Shown here one piece after another: positions 21,305-33,900 of a DNA stretch of 64,000 nucleotides. Source of the DNA: Calvatia gigantea. Lineage: Eukaryota > Basidiomycota > Agaricomycetes > Agaricales > Lycoperdaceae. Where the stretch lies: contig JACAAK010000003.1 in the NCBI GenBank assembly GCA_025093985.1, positions 1,612,001 through 1,676,000 on the forward strand, in the 5' to 3' direction. The position numbers and the translations under genes were made by a program. The notes under the pieces were generated by a model. It saw nothing but the letters and a program-made list of their open reading frames with translations, searched no databases and was not told where the DNA came from. Numbering within the stretch: the stretch's first letter is position 1; every line of letters starts with the position of its first letter.

Positions 21305-22017
21305 ATGCTCTCCTTTGCTCTCCGACAAACTCCCCGCCATTCTCTCGCACTCTTCAGGACGATAATATCAAGAAAATGCTTTCATTCCATCACGCGTTCA
21401 CGCACCGTTATTCCGGCCACAGCTCAAAGACACGAACGGTGGTATGCCACACCGTCACCCCAGGTCCAAGCGAGGTTAGGAGATGCAGACATACCACCTC
21501 CAGTTTTTTGAATATTTTGTTATTTGTTTAGTGACCTGCATATTGAACGTTACCACACACTATCGGAATCGACTATGGACTCGTTATTAGAGTCTCTGGA
21601 GAATTTTCTGGATAACCTTGGGGATTCCAGCTGCGAAGTAGAATATCATGTACGCCCTTCAAGTTGATGTTCGGAGCTGCCTGGGCACACGCTAATTTTC
21701 TGGACGCAGAGCGGCGTTCTAACACTTCGACTGGGAGACAGAGGGACATATGTGATCAACAAGCAACCCCCGAACAAGCAAATATGGCTTTCATCACCGT
21801 TCAGGTGCGTGCCATCGCATTTTTAGCTATTCGTTCAGATTTCTTAGCGGTTTCTTTTGGTAGTGGTCCAAAGCGCTATGATTATTCTGAGACGACGGAT
21901 GACTGGGTCTATTCTCGAGATGGGCGAGCTCTGGGCGAGCTCCTAAATGAGGAACTTTCCAAAGCCTTCGACCGCGATATTGACCTCGGACTCACAGAAA
22001 TCTCCAAGCTGGCGTGA
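21305..22017 (+). CDS. YFH1: Frataxin, mitochondrial iron chaperone of Fe-S cluster assembly
   Basis: The start at 21305 gives a mitochondrial presequence ([18 protein letters not shown]). After an intron with phase-correct joining (AG|T) the frataxin fold follows: [19 protein letters not shown], an acidic helix, then [39 protein letters not shown] and [18 protein letters not shown]. These are the core strands and the surface that contacts the desulfurase complex. The stop is at 22017. Length and motifs are normal for fungal frataxin. It accelerates sulfur transfer to the Isu scaffold in the matrix. The introns (about 21475-21532, about 21655-21710 and one before GPKRYDY) are canonical. An in-frame-like segment upstream (21203) is not needed. 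Confidence 0.93.
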
Positions 22018-22289
22018 GGTTGGGTCATGCATTTCTTGACTCTTGTCGGGCTCTTCTTGACAATGGAACGAAGAGTTCATCGAACCCTTGTTGTGGCAGT
22101 AAATATGATCGTAGCATATTAGAAAATTAATGCCATATCTAGAGGTACAGGGTTGCGGAGAATAAGCAGCAATGCAAATGTGCGATATGAGGGACAGAAC
22201 GTGTAATTGAAGCCGACAGAGTGAAGGAGAACAACATGATATCAGGAACTCAGGGTAAAGGCATTGAAAGATGAGAGGACAATTTCCAG

Positions 22290-22902
22290 CTATGACTGGG
22301 GAGGACTGTGTTGCCGTCGGGATAGAAAGGCTGATGCTAATGATCTGTTGAAAGTGTGTTGAGGAAGGTGTGGCAAAGAAGAAAAGGACAAAGTCTAGCC
22401 TGTTTGTGCCTTCGTAATGCTCAAACACACGAACAGATTCCTCCGACGATGTCCGAACCTCCTGCGGTGGGGATGTTGTCCAGCTTTTGCCGACAGGCAA
22501 CTCAGGCGCAGAATCATATGTGATGCTTTGGGGTTGAACTAACGGCGGGAATAGTTGACGATGTTTATGGAGAATGTGGATCTCTTTCAGCACGCTGTTC
22601 ACTGCCGCGTACTCTGCATTCAGTAACTGCGCATTTTGTGCCTCACGATTCCCATCCTGCCCTTCACTGTCAGTATACTCCTCTTCCTCCTCCTCGTCCT
22701 CAGCAGCGGCGTTTGAATTCGAGGTATGCCATCCCCTTGTCTGACCGTCGAGTGATGGCGGTGCAATGCGCCTACGCTTCAGATCACGGAAGTCAATGAT
22801 GTCTTCTGCAAGCGCATCCTGTGAAACACCGAGAGGCGTCGAAGCTTGTGACGGGGGTGCGCGTTGTCTTTTAAGCATGATGACCACTAGAGGCTCCGCC
22901 AC
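22290..22902 (-). CDS. Conserved fungal protein of unknown function, probably nuclear
   Basis: The minus-strand frame starts MAEPLVVIMLKRQRAPPSQ; the second Met (22878) may be the true start. It has a basic LKRRRIAPP patch, an acidic run of Glu (about residues 66-75) and a helical core: QLLNAEYAAVNSVLKEIHIL, HKHRQLFPPL. This helix pattern recurs in uncharacterised basidiomycete proteins. The final join uses a GC donor (ACAG|GCTAGA, intron 22345-22399) and gives HYEGTNR-SLASAFLSRRQH ending PPQS at 22290. The unspliced frame runs on over the frataxin 3' end, but that part looks non-coding. No function can be given. Confidence 0.6.
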
Positions 22903-23063
22903 TGAGGGAAAGTGGACGGCAGAAGGGGCTGAGGGTACAGGAGGAAAGATCAGAAAACCAGTTAATCGCTAATTTATGCAGTATTACTTAATCACGACTT
23001 AGCAGCTGCCGTATTGTCCTTGCTTTGCATTCCCATCGTTGTTATATTCCCTGTCTTGTCAAA
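22903..23063. promoter_or_regulatory. Bidirectional promoter between the unknown protein gene and WDR70
   Basis: The two divergent starts are 161 bp apart (185 bp if the second Met is used). Confidence 0.4.
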
Positions 23064-25725
23064 ATGTCGGACGATGTATTCGCAGCTATGGGTATCGCTG
23101 GCTTTGGGAAAGCATCCAAGAAGAGGCAGCTGGACCCTCATCGGTTTGACAAGAGTAAGCGGGCGGAGGTGCGTCTCACTGTTTTCTGTCTACGCGCTTC
23201 GGCACGCGCTCATATACGGAATAGACTGGAACACCAGAAGTGAAAGAGGAGTCACCAAAAGGGCGTGTGGCAGGCCCCTCCAGGACACAGTCGCCTCCAG
23301 GTCCCTCGGCTGGAGACGACTCGGAGGACGAGATTGGCCCACCACCACCACCATTACAAAACGGGGAAACTGGAAATGCCCAGAATGAACCAGAGTATGA
23401 TCCATCGGATTTTGAAGATGACGAGGAAGAGGCGCAGGAGTTCCCCACCACGCACGAGATTGTCCTCAAGGACCATATCAAAGTTGTGTCGGCGCTTGGC
23501 CTGGATCCTTCTGGGGCTCGAATAGTGTCGGGCTCTCATGATTATGATTGTAAGCTTTGGGACTTTGGTGGTATGGATATGCGCTGTAAGCCGTTCAAGA
23601 GTTGGGAGCCCGCAGGTTCATACCATGTATGTATTCCATTCCCTCGCGGTCCGCTGGTATCCACTTATGCCTGCTTCCTAGATACACGACTTGAAGTTCT
23701 CGAATGATGGGCAACGGTTCTTGTGTATTTCTGGCACAACACAAGCGAAAATATTTGACAGAGATGGAGAGGAACAGTATGTATACTTGAACACTTGACA
23801 GCACCAACTCATTGCTAACCGTTCTCAGGGCAACTTACATCAAGGGGGATCCTTACATTCGCGATATGAAGAACACTTCGTGTGTGACATTTTACTCCAC
23901 CTGTATGAATTGGGAGTTGATCGTCTCTTCTCAGTGGACATGTCAGCGAGCTAACGTCTTGTGCGTGGCATCCTAAAGATGGACAGACCTTCATTACCTC
24001 ATCTGCTGACTCAACGATACGGTATGCTCACTATCTTAGAGAGAAGTCATATATAGGAGCTCATGTATCACAGGATATGGGACGTCGAGAACAAGCGTAA
24101 ACAGAAGACGGTAATTGTAGTGAAATCGAAGGAGCGTGGAGCACGGACGAAGGTCCTAGCTTGTGGGTATTCTCCTGATGGTGGGATAATTGGCGGAGGT
24201 ACGTCGTCGAGAGGTGTGAAGTTGTATGGCACTACGTTTTGACATCTTCATTTCCACAAAGCTTGCTTAGATGGGGCCTTGCACATGTGGCAATCAAACT
24301 CGAACTTTGCGCGGCCAAATATGACGGTAGAAGGGGCGCATACTAAAAACTCTGAGACTGGTTCACTCGTCTTCTCCATCGATGGAAGAACGGTGCTCAC
24401 ACGAGGGGGCGATGATACCGTAAAAAGTAGGTAAACGTGTTTGTGGTGAAAATATACGGGCATTAACGGGCTCGTCGGACAGTATGGGATTTGCGAGCGT
24501 TCAAAAAGCCGCTGGCGATGCGCGCCGAGACGCCCACCCTTTATCCTAATACAAATGCAGTCTTCAGTCCAGATGACAAGTACGTCGTCACAGGCGCTGG
24601 CGCAACAGCCAAGGGTGGAAGTGGGAGACTATTATTTCTGCAAAAAGACAACCTGGAGGTTGTCAAGACTTTGGAGGTCGGTGCTACACCCGTTAAAGTC
24701 TTCTGGCATTCCAAGATTAACCAGGTGAGTCATGTGAACAAAATTTTGGTTTGGATTACTCATGGTGTGAGGTTTGTATAGATTGTCACAGGCCTCTCAA
24801 ATGGTCAGATATGCGTGCTGTACTCGCCAGTAACTTCGCTTAATGGGGCCAAACTGCTGCTCAACAAGGGACCTCCCAGAAAGGTCACCGTAGAAGACAT
24901 GTCGGATGCAGTGACTGCTCCGCACATCATCACGCCACATGCACTCCCCATGTTCCGCGATATGGATCCAGGTCGAGGTACGAAACGTAAACGGGAGAAG
25001 GATAGGTTGGACCCGAGAAAGAGTAGGAGACCTGAGCTTCCTGTCAGTGGACCTGGAAAGGGAGGGCGAGTTGGTGCAAGTGCCACCCAGCATGTCGTGC
25101 AGAATTTGGTCAGGGACACGATGCGGGACGAAGATGTGAGTGCTTGCTGCCATAGTGATTCCTGTTTGCCGCCTTTGGTCCTCCATGGCTGCTTTTCCTG
25201 GGTTGGGATTGTGGCCTTTGTTCTTGATTGTGGCTCTTGGTAATTCCGTGGGCTCTACCTGTAAGTCGTGGTGGACCTAGTGGCCCTTCTTAGCTACCAT
25301 GGGCGCCCACCCCACAGCACACTCCTGATGGCACTTGATGGCGGCGGTTGCCTTCTCACACTTTCTTCTAACCTGATACTGATGCGTGGATCATGAATTT
25401 TTTTTTCTTTTGTTTTCTAGCCACGTGAAGCACTACTCAGGTTTGCGAAGAAAGCAGATGGTGATCCATTATGGACAAAAGGTGAGCTCTTTGCATGTCT
25501 AGTTGAGGTATCTCGCATTTGCGCAGCACAACTGGCGCAACGCCGCATTTCGGCAGCCGGGCTACGTTGGCACGTGCCGAGACAGTTTTCAACATTTGTA
25601 CATGTTTATGTGATGGGGGACTGACGTGGCGGTTCTTTCCGAAACCTTGTTGCAGCCTGGAAAGCCAACCAGCCCGAACCCGTGTTCGCAGACGCTTCTG
25701 AAGAGAACGACAAGGACAAGGAGTA
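23064..25725 (+). CDS. WD40-repeat protein, WDR70 orthologue
   Basis: The start at 23064 gives MSDDVFAAMGIAGFGKASKK, the typical WDR70 opening. An acidic spacer follows (about 23300-23440), then WD repeats: VSALGLDPSGARIVSGSHDY (with KLWDFGGMD), IHDLKFSNDGQRFLCIS, SCAWHP-GQTFITSSADSTIR, ACGYSPDGGIIGGA, LVFSIDGRTVLTRGGDDTV and NAVFSPDDKYVVTGAG. The tail carries a basic KRKREKDRLDPRKSRRPELP and the signature EDPREALLRFAKKADGDPLW; it ends at 25725. WDR70 orthologues in fission yeast and man promote H2B mono-ubiquitination at DNA breaks. About a dozen exons are present and all joins I checked are GT-AG, including the first (FDK-KVKEESPKG from a GTAAGC donor at 23154). Confidence 0.88.
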
Positions 25726-25950
25726 GTTGGTAGACATGGCGGGGAGTGTGTGAGGATTTAGAGAGGTGTCTGAGGGTAGACGGGGGTACAGCAGGGAGCG
25801 TTGTTGAAGGAGGGTGGCCCCTGCGCGGGAGACCTGAACCTTAAATTTCGAGGACTATAAAGACCTAGCCACGTCCGATCCCCCTAACTCCCCAAAAATC
25901 TTCCCTTGCCCTCCCCTCCGTCACACATCGTGACTAGTCACGTTCCAATT

Positions 25951-28735
25951 ATGAACCATGAGCTTTCCGTCGGTTCTGCTCACACCGACCCCATCATTCC
26001 GTCCACCGTCCCAGACGTCAATGGCAACACAAACGGCCATGCAAAGCTCAACGGTGACCTCAAGCTTGATCCAAGCCCACCCGCCGTAGACTCCCCAGCC
26101 ACCCCGGTCTCCAATGCCGCAGCGCCCGACGTGAAGTTTGATGTTGAGTACCATGAGCAGGAGAGCGATGTCCGACATGAGCCTGTGCCTATCAAGTCTA
26201 TCGCGCCTGTCGAGGATAAGCCTGTAGTAGCTGCAATAGATGACACGTCCACAGTCCCGCAGGTTGGCACTCCGGCCGACCCAGGTCCATCTTTTTCCCT
26301 TTTTTCTTTACCCACATCTGACTCATCAATGGCGTTTTGTGCTTTATATATAGCCACGATCCCCGTCCACGCACCTCAAGGGACACCACCCCCCGAGACA
26401 GGCGAGCTACTCGAAGACGTAAAGATGGCAGAACAGGGATCCATGCCCAATGGCGTCCACCAGGACGCTGACATTCACATGGAAGATGCTGAACGCCATC
26501 CCCCTACTTCTAGCGTTACAGCAGAGGTCTCGTTGGGCGGTGTCAACTCCAGTGGCACATCTACTCCTCGCCCATTTTCTCAAACAGATGATGGCGACCA
26601 CCAGCCGCCGCCCGCAAAGCGGGCTAGAATGCTGTCAGACGCAGATAAGGCGTCTCTCACACATGTACGTATCTTTATCTATTCTTTGCGCAGTTGGTGG
26701 ACGTGCTGATTTCCTACCTTGCACTCTTGTTTCTGACGCTCTGAAGTCCGCCACCCCACCTCCAGCCTCTGCTGCTCCCAGTCCTGTCCCGCCGCCCAGT
26801 AGTGCCACCGCTACCGTCCCGCCATCATCTATCCCTCCATCCTCTGCGCCACCTTACTCATCCGCCTCTTTTTCTGGACCTTCCACAATCACCCCAGCTC
26901 AGCTGCGGTTCTGCCAGTCAACTGTCCGAACCCTCAAAAAGATGAAAGACGCCGCCCCCTTCCTACGACCCGTCGACCCTGTCGCGCTCAACATTCCCCA
27001 CTATCCTTCAATCATTAAACATCCGATGGACTTTTCCACCATCGAACGTAAACTTGCGAGCTCGAACCCTCAGAAACCTGATCCTAATCCCGAGAACCCT
27101 CGCTATCACAACGTTGATGAGTTTGTCCATGATGTCCGTTTGATCTTCCAGAACTGTGTCACCTTCAACGGTCCAGACCACGCGATCGCGGCTATGGGAA
27201 AACGTGTTGAAGAGGTCTTTGATAAGCAGGTTAAGCACTTACCACCCGCAGCGCCTCCCCCAGAGGCAAGTTTACTTGATTGATATGCAACCGTTTATTA
27301 AGTATTTGTCAGGTTAAACCTCCCCCGCCTCCTAAAAAGGTTACACCACCACTTCCACCACCCGTATCAGCCCCTCCCAAGCAGCAGAAATCTGCTCCTG
27401 CACGACGCCTTTCCACAACTGTGCCCGTCATCCGTCGTAATGAGAATGAAGCGGTTGGTCGTCCAAAGCGAGAGATTCACCCACCTCCTCCCAAAGATCT
27501 TCCTTATGCTGATGCCCCAAAGAAGAACCGCAAGGGCAAGCGGGTGAAAGATGATGGTACGGCGGAGCAACTCAAGTTTTGCAACAAGATTCTTTTGGAC
27601 CTTAATCGAAAGCAGCACTATTCTATTGCAAATCCGTTCTATGAGCCAGTCGGTAGGTACCATGTCTCTCGTTTCTTATATAATAATATTAAGATTCCTG
27701 CTAGACTGGGTGAAGATGGACCTTCCGATGTACCCAAAGATCGTGAAAAAGCCTATGGATCTATCTACCATGCGCAAGAAAGTCGACGCCAACGAATATC
27801 CAAGTGCAAAAGAGTTTTACTGCTGACTTCAAACTCATGATCAAAAACTGTTTCGCCTTTAACCCTTCGGGAACTCCCGTTCAGATCGCTGGTGTCGAGC
27901 TTCAAAGACTTTTCGAGGAGAAGTGGAAGAATCTGCCTCCTCTTCATGAAATTAGTGACAGCGAAAATGACGAGGATAGCGATGAAGATGACACACGTCA
28001 ACGTGAGTTAGATTGTCAGCATTATTAACGCTATATCCTGACACCAATCTAGGTCAAATTGCCGAGATTGAACAGCAGATGGAAGAACTTCAAAATACGC
28101 TGTCAGCGCTCAAAAGCAAGCCTAACAAAAAGAAGAAGGAAGAACGCCGTGAGAAAGCACCGGCCGCTTCAAGTTCAAAAGCCGCTCCTAAACAACTGAA
28201 ATCTCATCCCAGCAAAAAGAACAAGAAGCCTATTGCTGACGACGATGTTTTGACTTTCGAACAGAAGAAGGACTTGAGCGACTCCATTGCCAAGCTCGAC
28301 GGGACAAAATTGGAGAAGGTTATCCAGATCATTCACGAAGGTGTCCCTGAAATCCGCGATGTACGTACTTCCCTTCAATCTACCAATGTTCAGTATCTTA
28401 CAGTGTTTATTACTATTCAGAGTACGGAGGAAATTGAACTCGATATAGACCAGCTTCCAGCGGCCGTCCTAACCAAACTTTACAATTTCGTAATTCGTCC
28501 TTTGCGTGCCCAACCTTCAAAGCGAAACCGGACGGGCAAGGGCACCGGTACCGGTGGACTGAAACGAAAGAGCATGGATGAAGATGTCGAGGCTGAGAAG
28601 ATCCGGCAGCTAGAACAACGCATGGCACTCTTTGACCAACCTTTGGGTAGTGGGGCAGCAACAACTCGAAATGTCGAAAGCGACCATTCGTCCGACACAA
28701 GCGACTCAGACAGCTCGGGCAGCGATTCAGAGTAG
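25951..28735 (+). CDS. BDF1: BET-family double bromodomain transcription factor (Bdf1-like)
   Basis: The start at 25951 (MNHELSVGSAHTDP) leads a Pro/Ser-rich N-terminus. Bromodomain 1 lies at about 26900-27230: QLRFCQSTVRTLKKM, IPHYPSIIKHPMDFSTIERK and FQNCVTFNGPDHAIAAMGK. Bromodomain 2 lies at about 27560-27930: EQLKFCNKILLDL, MYPKIVKKPMDLSTMRKKV and MIKNCFAFNPSGTPVQIAG. The ET domain is at about 28250-28510: LTFEQKKDLSDSIAKLDGTK and ELDIDQLPAAVLTKLYNFV. The C-terminus is Ser/Asp rich and stops at 28735. These proteins bind acetylated histones H3/H4 and support TFIID. Within bromodomain 2 the frame shifts by one base near 27808-27821 (EYPSAK to ADFKLM): either an extra A in an A4 run or an extra T after TAC. 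Introns are canonical. Confidence 0.92.
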
Positions 28736-29262
28736 TTTTCTGGGGGTTCGCTTTTCTCTCTTGTGGCTTGTTTATTATGACCTGTGTATTTTTTCCTCAT
28801 TCAATGGACCTCCCCTCAACATCTCGCTTGTCCCACTCTTTTGTCACTCCTCACTTTCTTTTCTATCCTGGGCATGATATACCTCGCTGTTGCGCCGCCT
28901 TCCCTCTTGTAATCATCAGTTCCTCTTGTTCGTTCCTCGCGACGACTGATGGTTGACCCCTCGTTTATTCTTATCATAGCCCCTTTACGTAACGACCAGA
29001 TAGCCTACATAAGAAGTCTCCAAATTTTTTTTTTCCTTCTCTCGTCACTGTAGCTAGTTAGCCATATTTACCTAGTCGAAAGAAACCTCTGATTTAATCC
29101 AAATCCTAATTGATCCCTTAATATTTTTCTGGGTTACACGACGCAGCGAATAAGAAGGATTGCAAAAAGAGTCTGTCGTGTCAACTAATGAAGGTGGAGA
29201 TCGAGACACGCTGAAGGCAATATGATGTCCGCACGTTGGTGCTACTCATCATAGACAGGCTA
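28736..29262. other. Intergenic region between convergent genes
   Basis: About 530 bp, T- and C-rich on the plus strand, holding the 3' ends of the BET and G-patch genes. No coding signal is visible. Confidence 0.5.
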
Positions 29263-30855
29263 TTACTTCCGTTTGGTGTTTTTCGCCTGAAACTTTTGCC
29301 AGCCGGATAACTTAGGCTCCGCAGGTGCAGTTGGAGCCGGAGGGAAACTGGATGTGGGAGCGCTAGGAGCTGGAGGATGAGATGGAGGCACCGCGGCTGT
29401 TGCAGGTATGGATGTCCATCCTCCTGTTGACTGTGGTGGTGGTGGTGGGGGCGGATGGGAACTGTGGGTCTGGGGTATAGCAGAAGATGACCCAACCGGT
29501 TGAGCAGTGGCGGTGCTGGTGTCAAGAGACGTCCAACCTCCCGTTCGGAAGGACGGCGTATGACTGCTAGGTGGAGCGGAGGGAGGTGCAGGTACAAACG
29601 AAGATGATTCTCGCATCGGGCCAGACGAGGCAGATGATTCTGGAGGAGGTGGAGGAAGCGTCGGGGGTGGTGGGGGTGCTGATCCGACGGTAGCCCAACC
29701 AGATCTTTTGGGCCCTGTAGAGGACGAAGACTCCGGAGGGGCTGCGACCGACATCCAGCCTCCCTTTTTTGGCACTGAGCTATTGTCAACATTTACTGAT
29801 GAAGACGCATCCGCAACAACGGCTGCAGGAGATGCTGCCGCCTGTGATATAATCTTCGGCATTCTGATTCCGCTCGCAGCAGCGATTTTGCGCAGCTCAC
29901 GCTCCTCCCGTTTGCGTTCCTTCTCCTTTCGCTTGTCAATCTCATCTTGAGGCTTCAACCGAGCATTAGCTTGCATATCTCTGAACCGGGCTTTGTGGTG
30001 ATGCGCGTATGAGTTGGTGTGTTCGTCATATTGGGCAACATTCTTAAATTGTTTGTCGCAGAGCTCGCAGTGAAAGGCACGAAGCGTAGTGCTAATCTCA
30101 TCTTGGACTGCCACTTTGCGTGCCACTGCGTCCTATTTTTGGTTAGTCGTGGTAATCAGGTGTGGTGTGAGAACAGTAATCTTACCTCGCGCGCTTTCCG
30201 TTGTTCCTCTGACTCCTTCGTTTGCCGTTCTGAGTCAAGCTCACGACGTTGAGAAACAGTCTCTTCAACCATACGGACATCTTGACTTGTTTTTCCCAGT
30301 CCGGTAGAATCTTGTTTAATTTCAAAAGGTACTGGATCAACGCGACCTGGTTATAAACTGTCAATCGATAAAGAGAAACCAAGTTAATAAATAAGTGCAC
30401 CATCGGGGGACATTCCTAGAGGTTGTCCTTCCGTCCAACCCATCTTTGCAAGCAAAGCAAAGCCTCTGTTCGTGGACTTGATTTTAGTTTCAACCGTTAT
30501 GACCTCCCGTTCCGGCCTCCGGACGAACTCGTCATACTTGGAAATATGGTTCTCGGGGTCAACGTCCATAGATTCATCCACAGGGGAGGGTGACCTGGAG
30601 ACGAGAGAGACGTCGTCATCGTCATCGCCTGTGTTCATCTCGTCCTCCTGTCTCTTGCGCTGAGGATGGGAAAGAGGGTGGAAGCAGGGCAGTTTATAGT
30701 GTGGATATGTGGCAAAGAAAGGCGATTAGAATACCTTCAATGTAAACTCTTGTTCCCCCTGGCGATTCATGGGTATAGCGTTCCATCGGGCGACTGAACT
30801 TTGCGACATTTGCAGATGATGAGAGTTGGATCCCCAGAGTGGGGATACCTTCCAT
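29263..30855 (-). CDS. G-patch and C2H2 zinc-finger protein (GPATCH8-like)
   Basis: From the ATG at 30855 (MEGIPTLGIQLSSSANVAKF; RPMERYTHESPGGTR) the protein enters an acidic Ser segment. It then has a G-patch, STNRGFALLAKMGWTEGQPL then GMSPDGRVDPVPFEIKQDST and GLGKTSQDVRM. A single C2H2 finger follows, CELCDKQFKNVAQYDEHTNS (YAHHH). A basic Glu/Lys/Arg coiled region follows, then a long Pro-rich, Gly/Ser-rich tail with repeated GGWTS/SGWQKF-type motifs, ending KNTKRK at 29263. G-patch proteins activate DEAH helicases, and zinc-finger G-patch proteins are usually splicing related. The join between exon 1 (VYIE) and exon 2 (RKRQEDEMNTGD) is one base out of phase with the best donor at about 30739. 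Either a different donor is used or one base is extra. Confidence 0.78.
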
Positions 30856-30956
30856 TGGTTGTCTTCACTCATCCGCATCGCACGTGACTATGACGGTTAA
30901 TGCGTATCCTGCGTGGATAATTGGATTGGCGCCGAACCGACTTAGCGATACTCTCA
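30856..30956. promoter_or_regulatory. Very short bidirectional promoter between the G-patch gene and MPH1
   Basis: Only 101 bp separate the two start codons. This implies overlapping promoters or 5' UTRs that overlap the opposite gene. Confidence 0.45.
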
Positions 30957-33900
30957 ATGAGCTCGGATGGCTACTTCGACGACGACGCCTTTGACGATGC
31001 TGCACTCGCTCAACTAGACGCAATTGAGGCGGCCTACGCCCCCACCAGTAAAACTGAAGAATCCAACGGGCCATTGGCGGTTTCAAGCCCTGACCCGGCA
31101 TCCAATGTGCAAGCCTCGAGACCCATTGGCAAGGATGAGTCTTTCTATGACCTGACTTTGGACCTCGACGATGAAGAGTTGGAGAAACTTGATACCTTTA
31201 TTACAGACTCATATGCTGGGAAAACCAAACCTGCAATTGGACCTACCCGACAGACAACGCTGTTTGGTGATGTACTATCAAACAATCCCCCAGGGAGTAG
31301 CAAACCACCCTCGCGTCAAGGAATGCAACGTGCAACTTCGTCATCTCGCAACGTTTTTGGTTCAAAACCAAAGAAGACGAAGGTCTGGGACCAGACAGCT
31401 TTCGCTCAGAGCGGGCGAAGGCAGAAGGGAAAGGGAAGGTCTTTTGGCGATGAAGAAGTTGGCGAAGAACCAGTAGAGTTTGAGCAGTTCCCCGCTCCGT
31501 TCGTGCCTCCTAGTGAGTGTGACGCTGAATTCATATCATTGGTCTATGCTCAATACTCTTCTTAGATGAGTAAGTTCTTTTTAAATTCCCCCTTCTATGC
31601 TGATCACTCCTATTGTCATTCACTAGACCAGTCAGTTAATTGTTACATCAATTTGTCACTTATACTAACAGCACCACAGCCGCCACCCATGAAGCTCAAG
31701 CCGGACTTGCTTGAAGCGAAGCACTGGATCTTTCCATTAAACAAACCCAAGCGAGATTACCAGTTTAATATTGTCAAAAACTCGTTGTTCGAGAACACCA
31801 TCATCTCCGTACCAACTGGCTTGGGAAAAACCTTCATTGCAGGAGTGGTCATGCTAAATTGTGGGTCCCAGAATATCACGATGATTGGACCCTGACGAAT
31901 CAGCCATTTCAAGATTACAGATGGTTTTCTGATGGAAAGGTGGTCTTCGTGGCACCCACAAAACCATTGGTGGCCCAACAAATTGAAGCATCCCACCAAT
32001 CTTGTGGTATACCTGGGAATGACGCTGCTGAGATGACCGGTGAGATTCCTAGGGCCAAGCGAGAGAGGATAGTGAGTCGCACATCCTGGGTGCCCTCCTG
32101 CAACAAAACTCACTTCGTTCACCATGTCAGTGGAGAGAAAAGAGGGTTTTTTATATGACTCCACAAACCCTTATGAACGACCTTGCGACCCAAAATTGCG
32201 ACGTCATGGACATAATCCTCCTCGTTATTGGTATGCGTCCGTTCTTCCATAGGTCCCTGTTTGCCGATTTACTGATTTACCCCAAAGACGAAGCACATAA
32301 AGCTACAGGCGACTATGCCTACAATCAAATTGTGCGCTACATGATGGCAAAGAATCCACACTTTCGCCTCATTGCGTTGACCGCCACACCTGGCGGCAAT
32401 CCCATGGCAGTTCAGAATCTTGTTGATGGTCTACACATAAGCCATATTGAGATCCGAGACGAGAACAGTATTGACCTTCGGCCATATCTCCACGAGAAGG
32501 TAGGCTCAAGATGCTTTCCAATGTCCTACTTATACAACCTCATGTGTACATTCAGAAAATCGAACAACATTGCATCAAAATGTCCGATGAGATCGTTTAC
32601 ATTCGGGACGCTCTCGCTCAACTCATGGATGTCAGTGCAAACGTCCTCTATCTCTTTTCACCAACCTTGACACGAGCGTTGCAGACCTTTTTAAAACCTC
32701 TCAAAGCACGAGGTTTGATGTGGCCAGAACAACAAGCTATTAAATTGCATCCATATGCAGCACGAGCTAAGATGTCGACATTGACGCCTGATCAAAGAGG
32801 TCTCTTTGGCCCCTTGAGCACGGTGGCTAGCCTAGCACAGGCAATGGGCTATCTGGTGAGCCGCACTTTCGTTATTGCCTTTATTAAGAGTCTAACAGTC
32901 CACCATAGCTGGAGGGCACTACGGGCATGGCTTTCTCCTATCTCACAGACATATCCCACAGGGATACCGACGAACACGCTTCCAAGAACCAGCAATCCCA
33001 AAGTAAGAAGCTTCGTGAACACGAGTTGTTCAAGAAAACCATGGCGGCTTTCGAGGCATATCGGGACGGCACTACAGGATTCTTTCCCCCTCACCCCAAA
33101 ATGGATAAGACCGTGGATGTACTAGTCAAATACTACGGTCAAAGGCTTCCGGACAGCGATCAGGAAGAAGGTGAAGGAGAACCAGGAGAATCTAAAGCGA
33201 TGGTGTTCGTTACGCACCGGGAAGCTGTGGACGAGATTGTGAAAGCGTTAAACGAGCACAGCCCCATGATTCGTGCTTCCAAATTTATCGGACAAGGAAC
33301 GGATAAACATGGGAACAGGGGCCAGGCACAAAAAGAACAGCTCGAGGTACCCATTCACGTTACTTCCGCTGCTGAATGTGAGATGTTGATAAGACCACTT
33401 AAGATAATTCAAAAATTCCAAAACGGCGAATTTAATGTTCTTGTTGCAACGTGTATTGGTGAAGAAGGCTTGGATATTGGAGAAGTTGATCTCATTGTCT
33501 GTTACGACACTCAGAAAACCCCCATTCGAATGGTACGTCTCTATTATACATATTCCTAAAACTTTCGAGTACTAATTGTACACCCCGTTAGCTCCAACGA
33601 TTTGGAAGGACTGGGCGGAAACGCGCAGGATGCGTGCACGTCCTCTTAGCTGAAGACCGTGAAGAGTTCAACCTGGATAAGGCACGCGCCTCGTACAAAG
33701 AAGTCCAGAAAGCCATTTGTCGCGGAGATGATCTCGAGTTCTACGCAGACGTTGAACGTCTTCTTCCAGATCACGTCAAGCCTGCGTGTCTTGAGAAAGT
33801 CATGGAGATCCGGCCTTACGTCCGGGAGGAACGCAAAGCCAAACGATCCCCTGCCAAGAACCCTACCACTACGAAACGCAAGCGCATTGACGATATGATG

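Noticed and set aside
21943..22344. C-terminal extension of the 319-codon minus-strand frame over frataxin
   Set aside because: The conserved protein ends after the GC-AG intron at 22290; the rest has no coding character and is antisense to frataxin exons.
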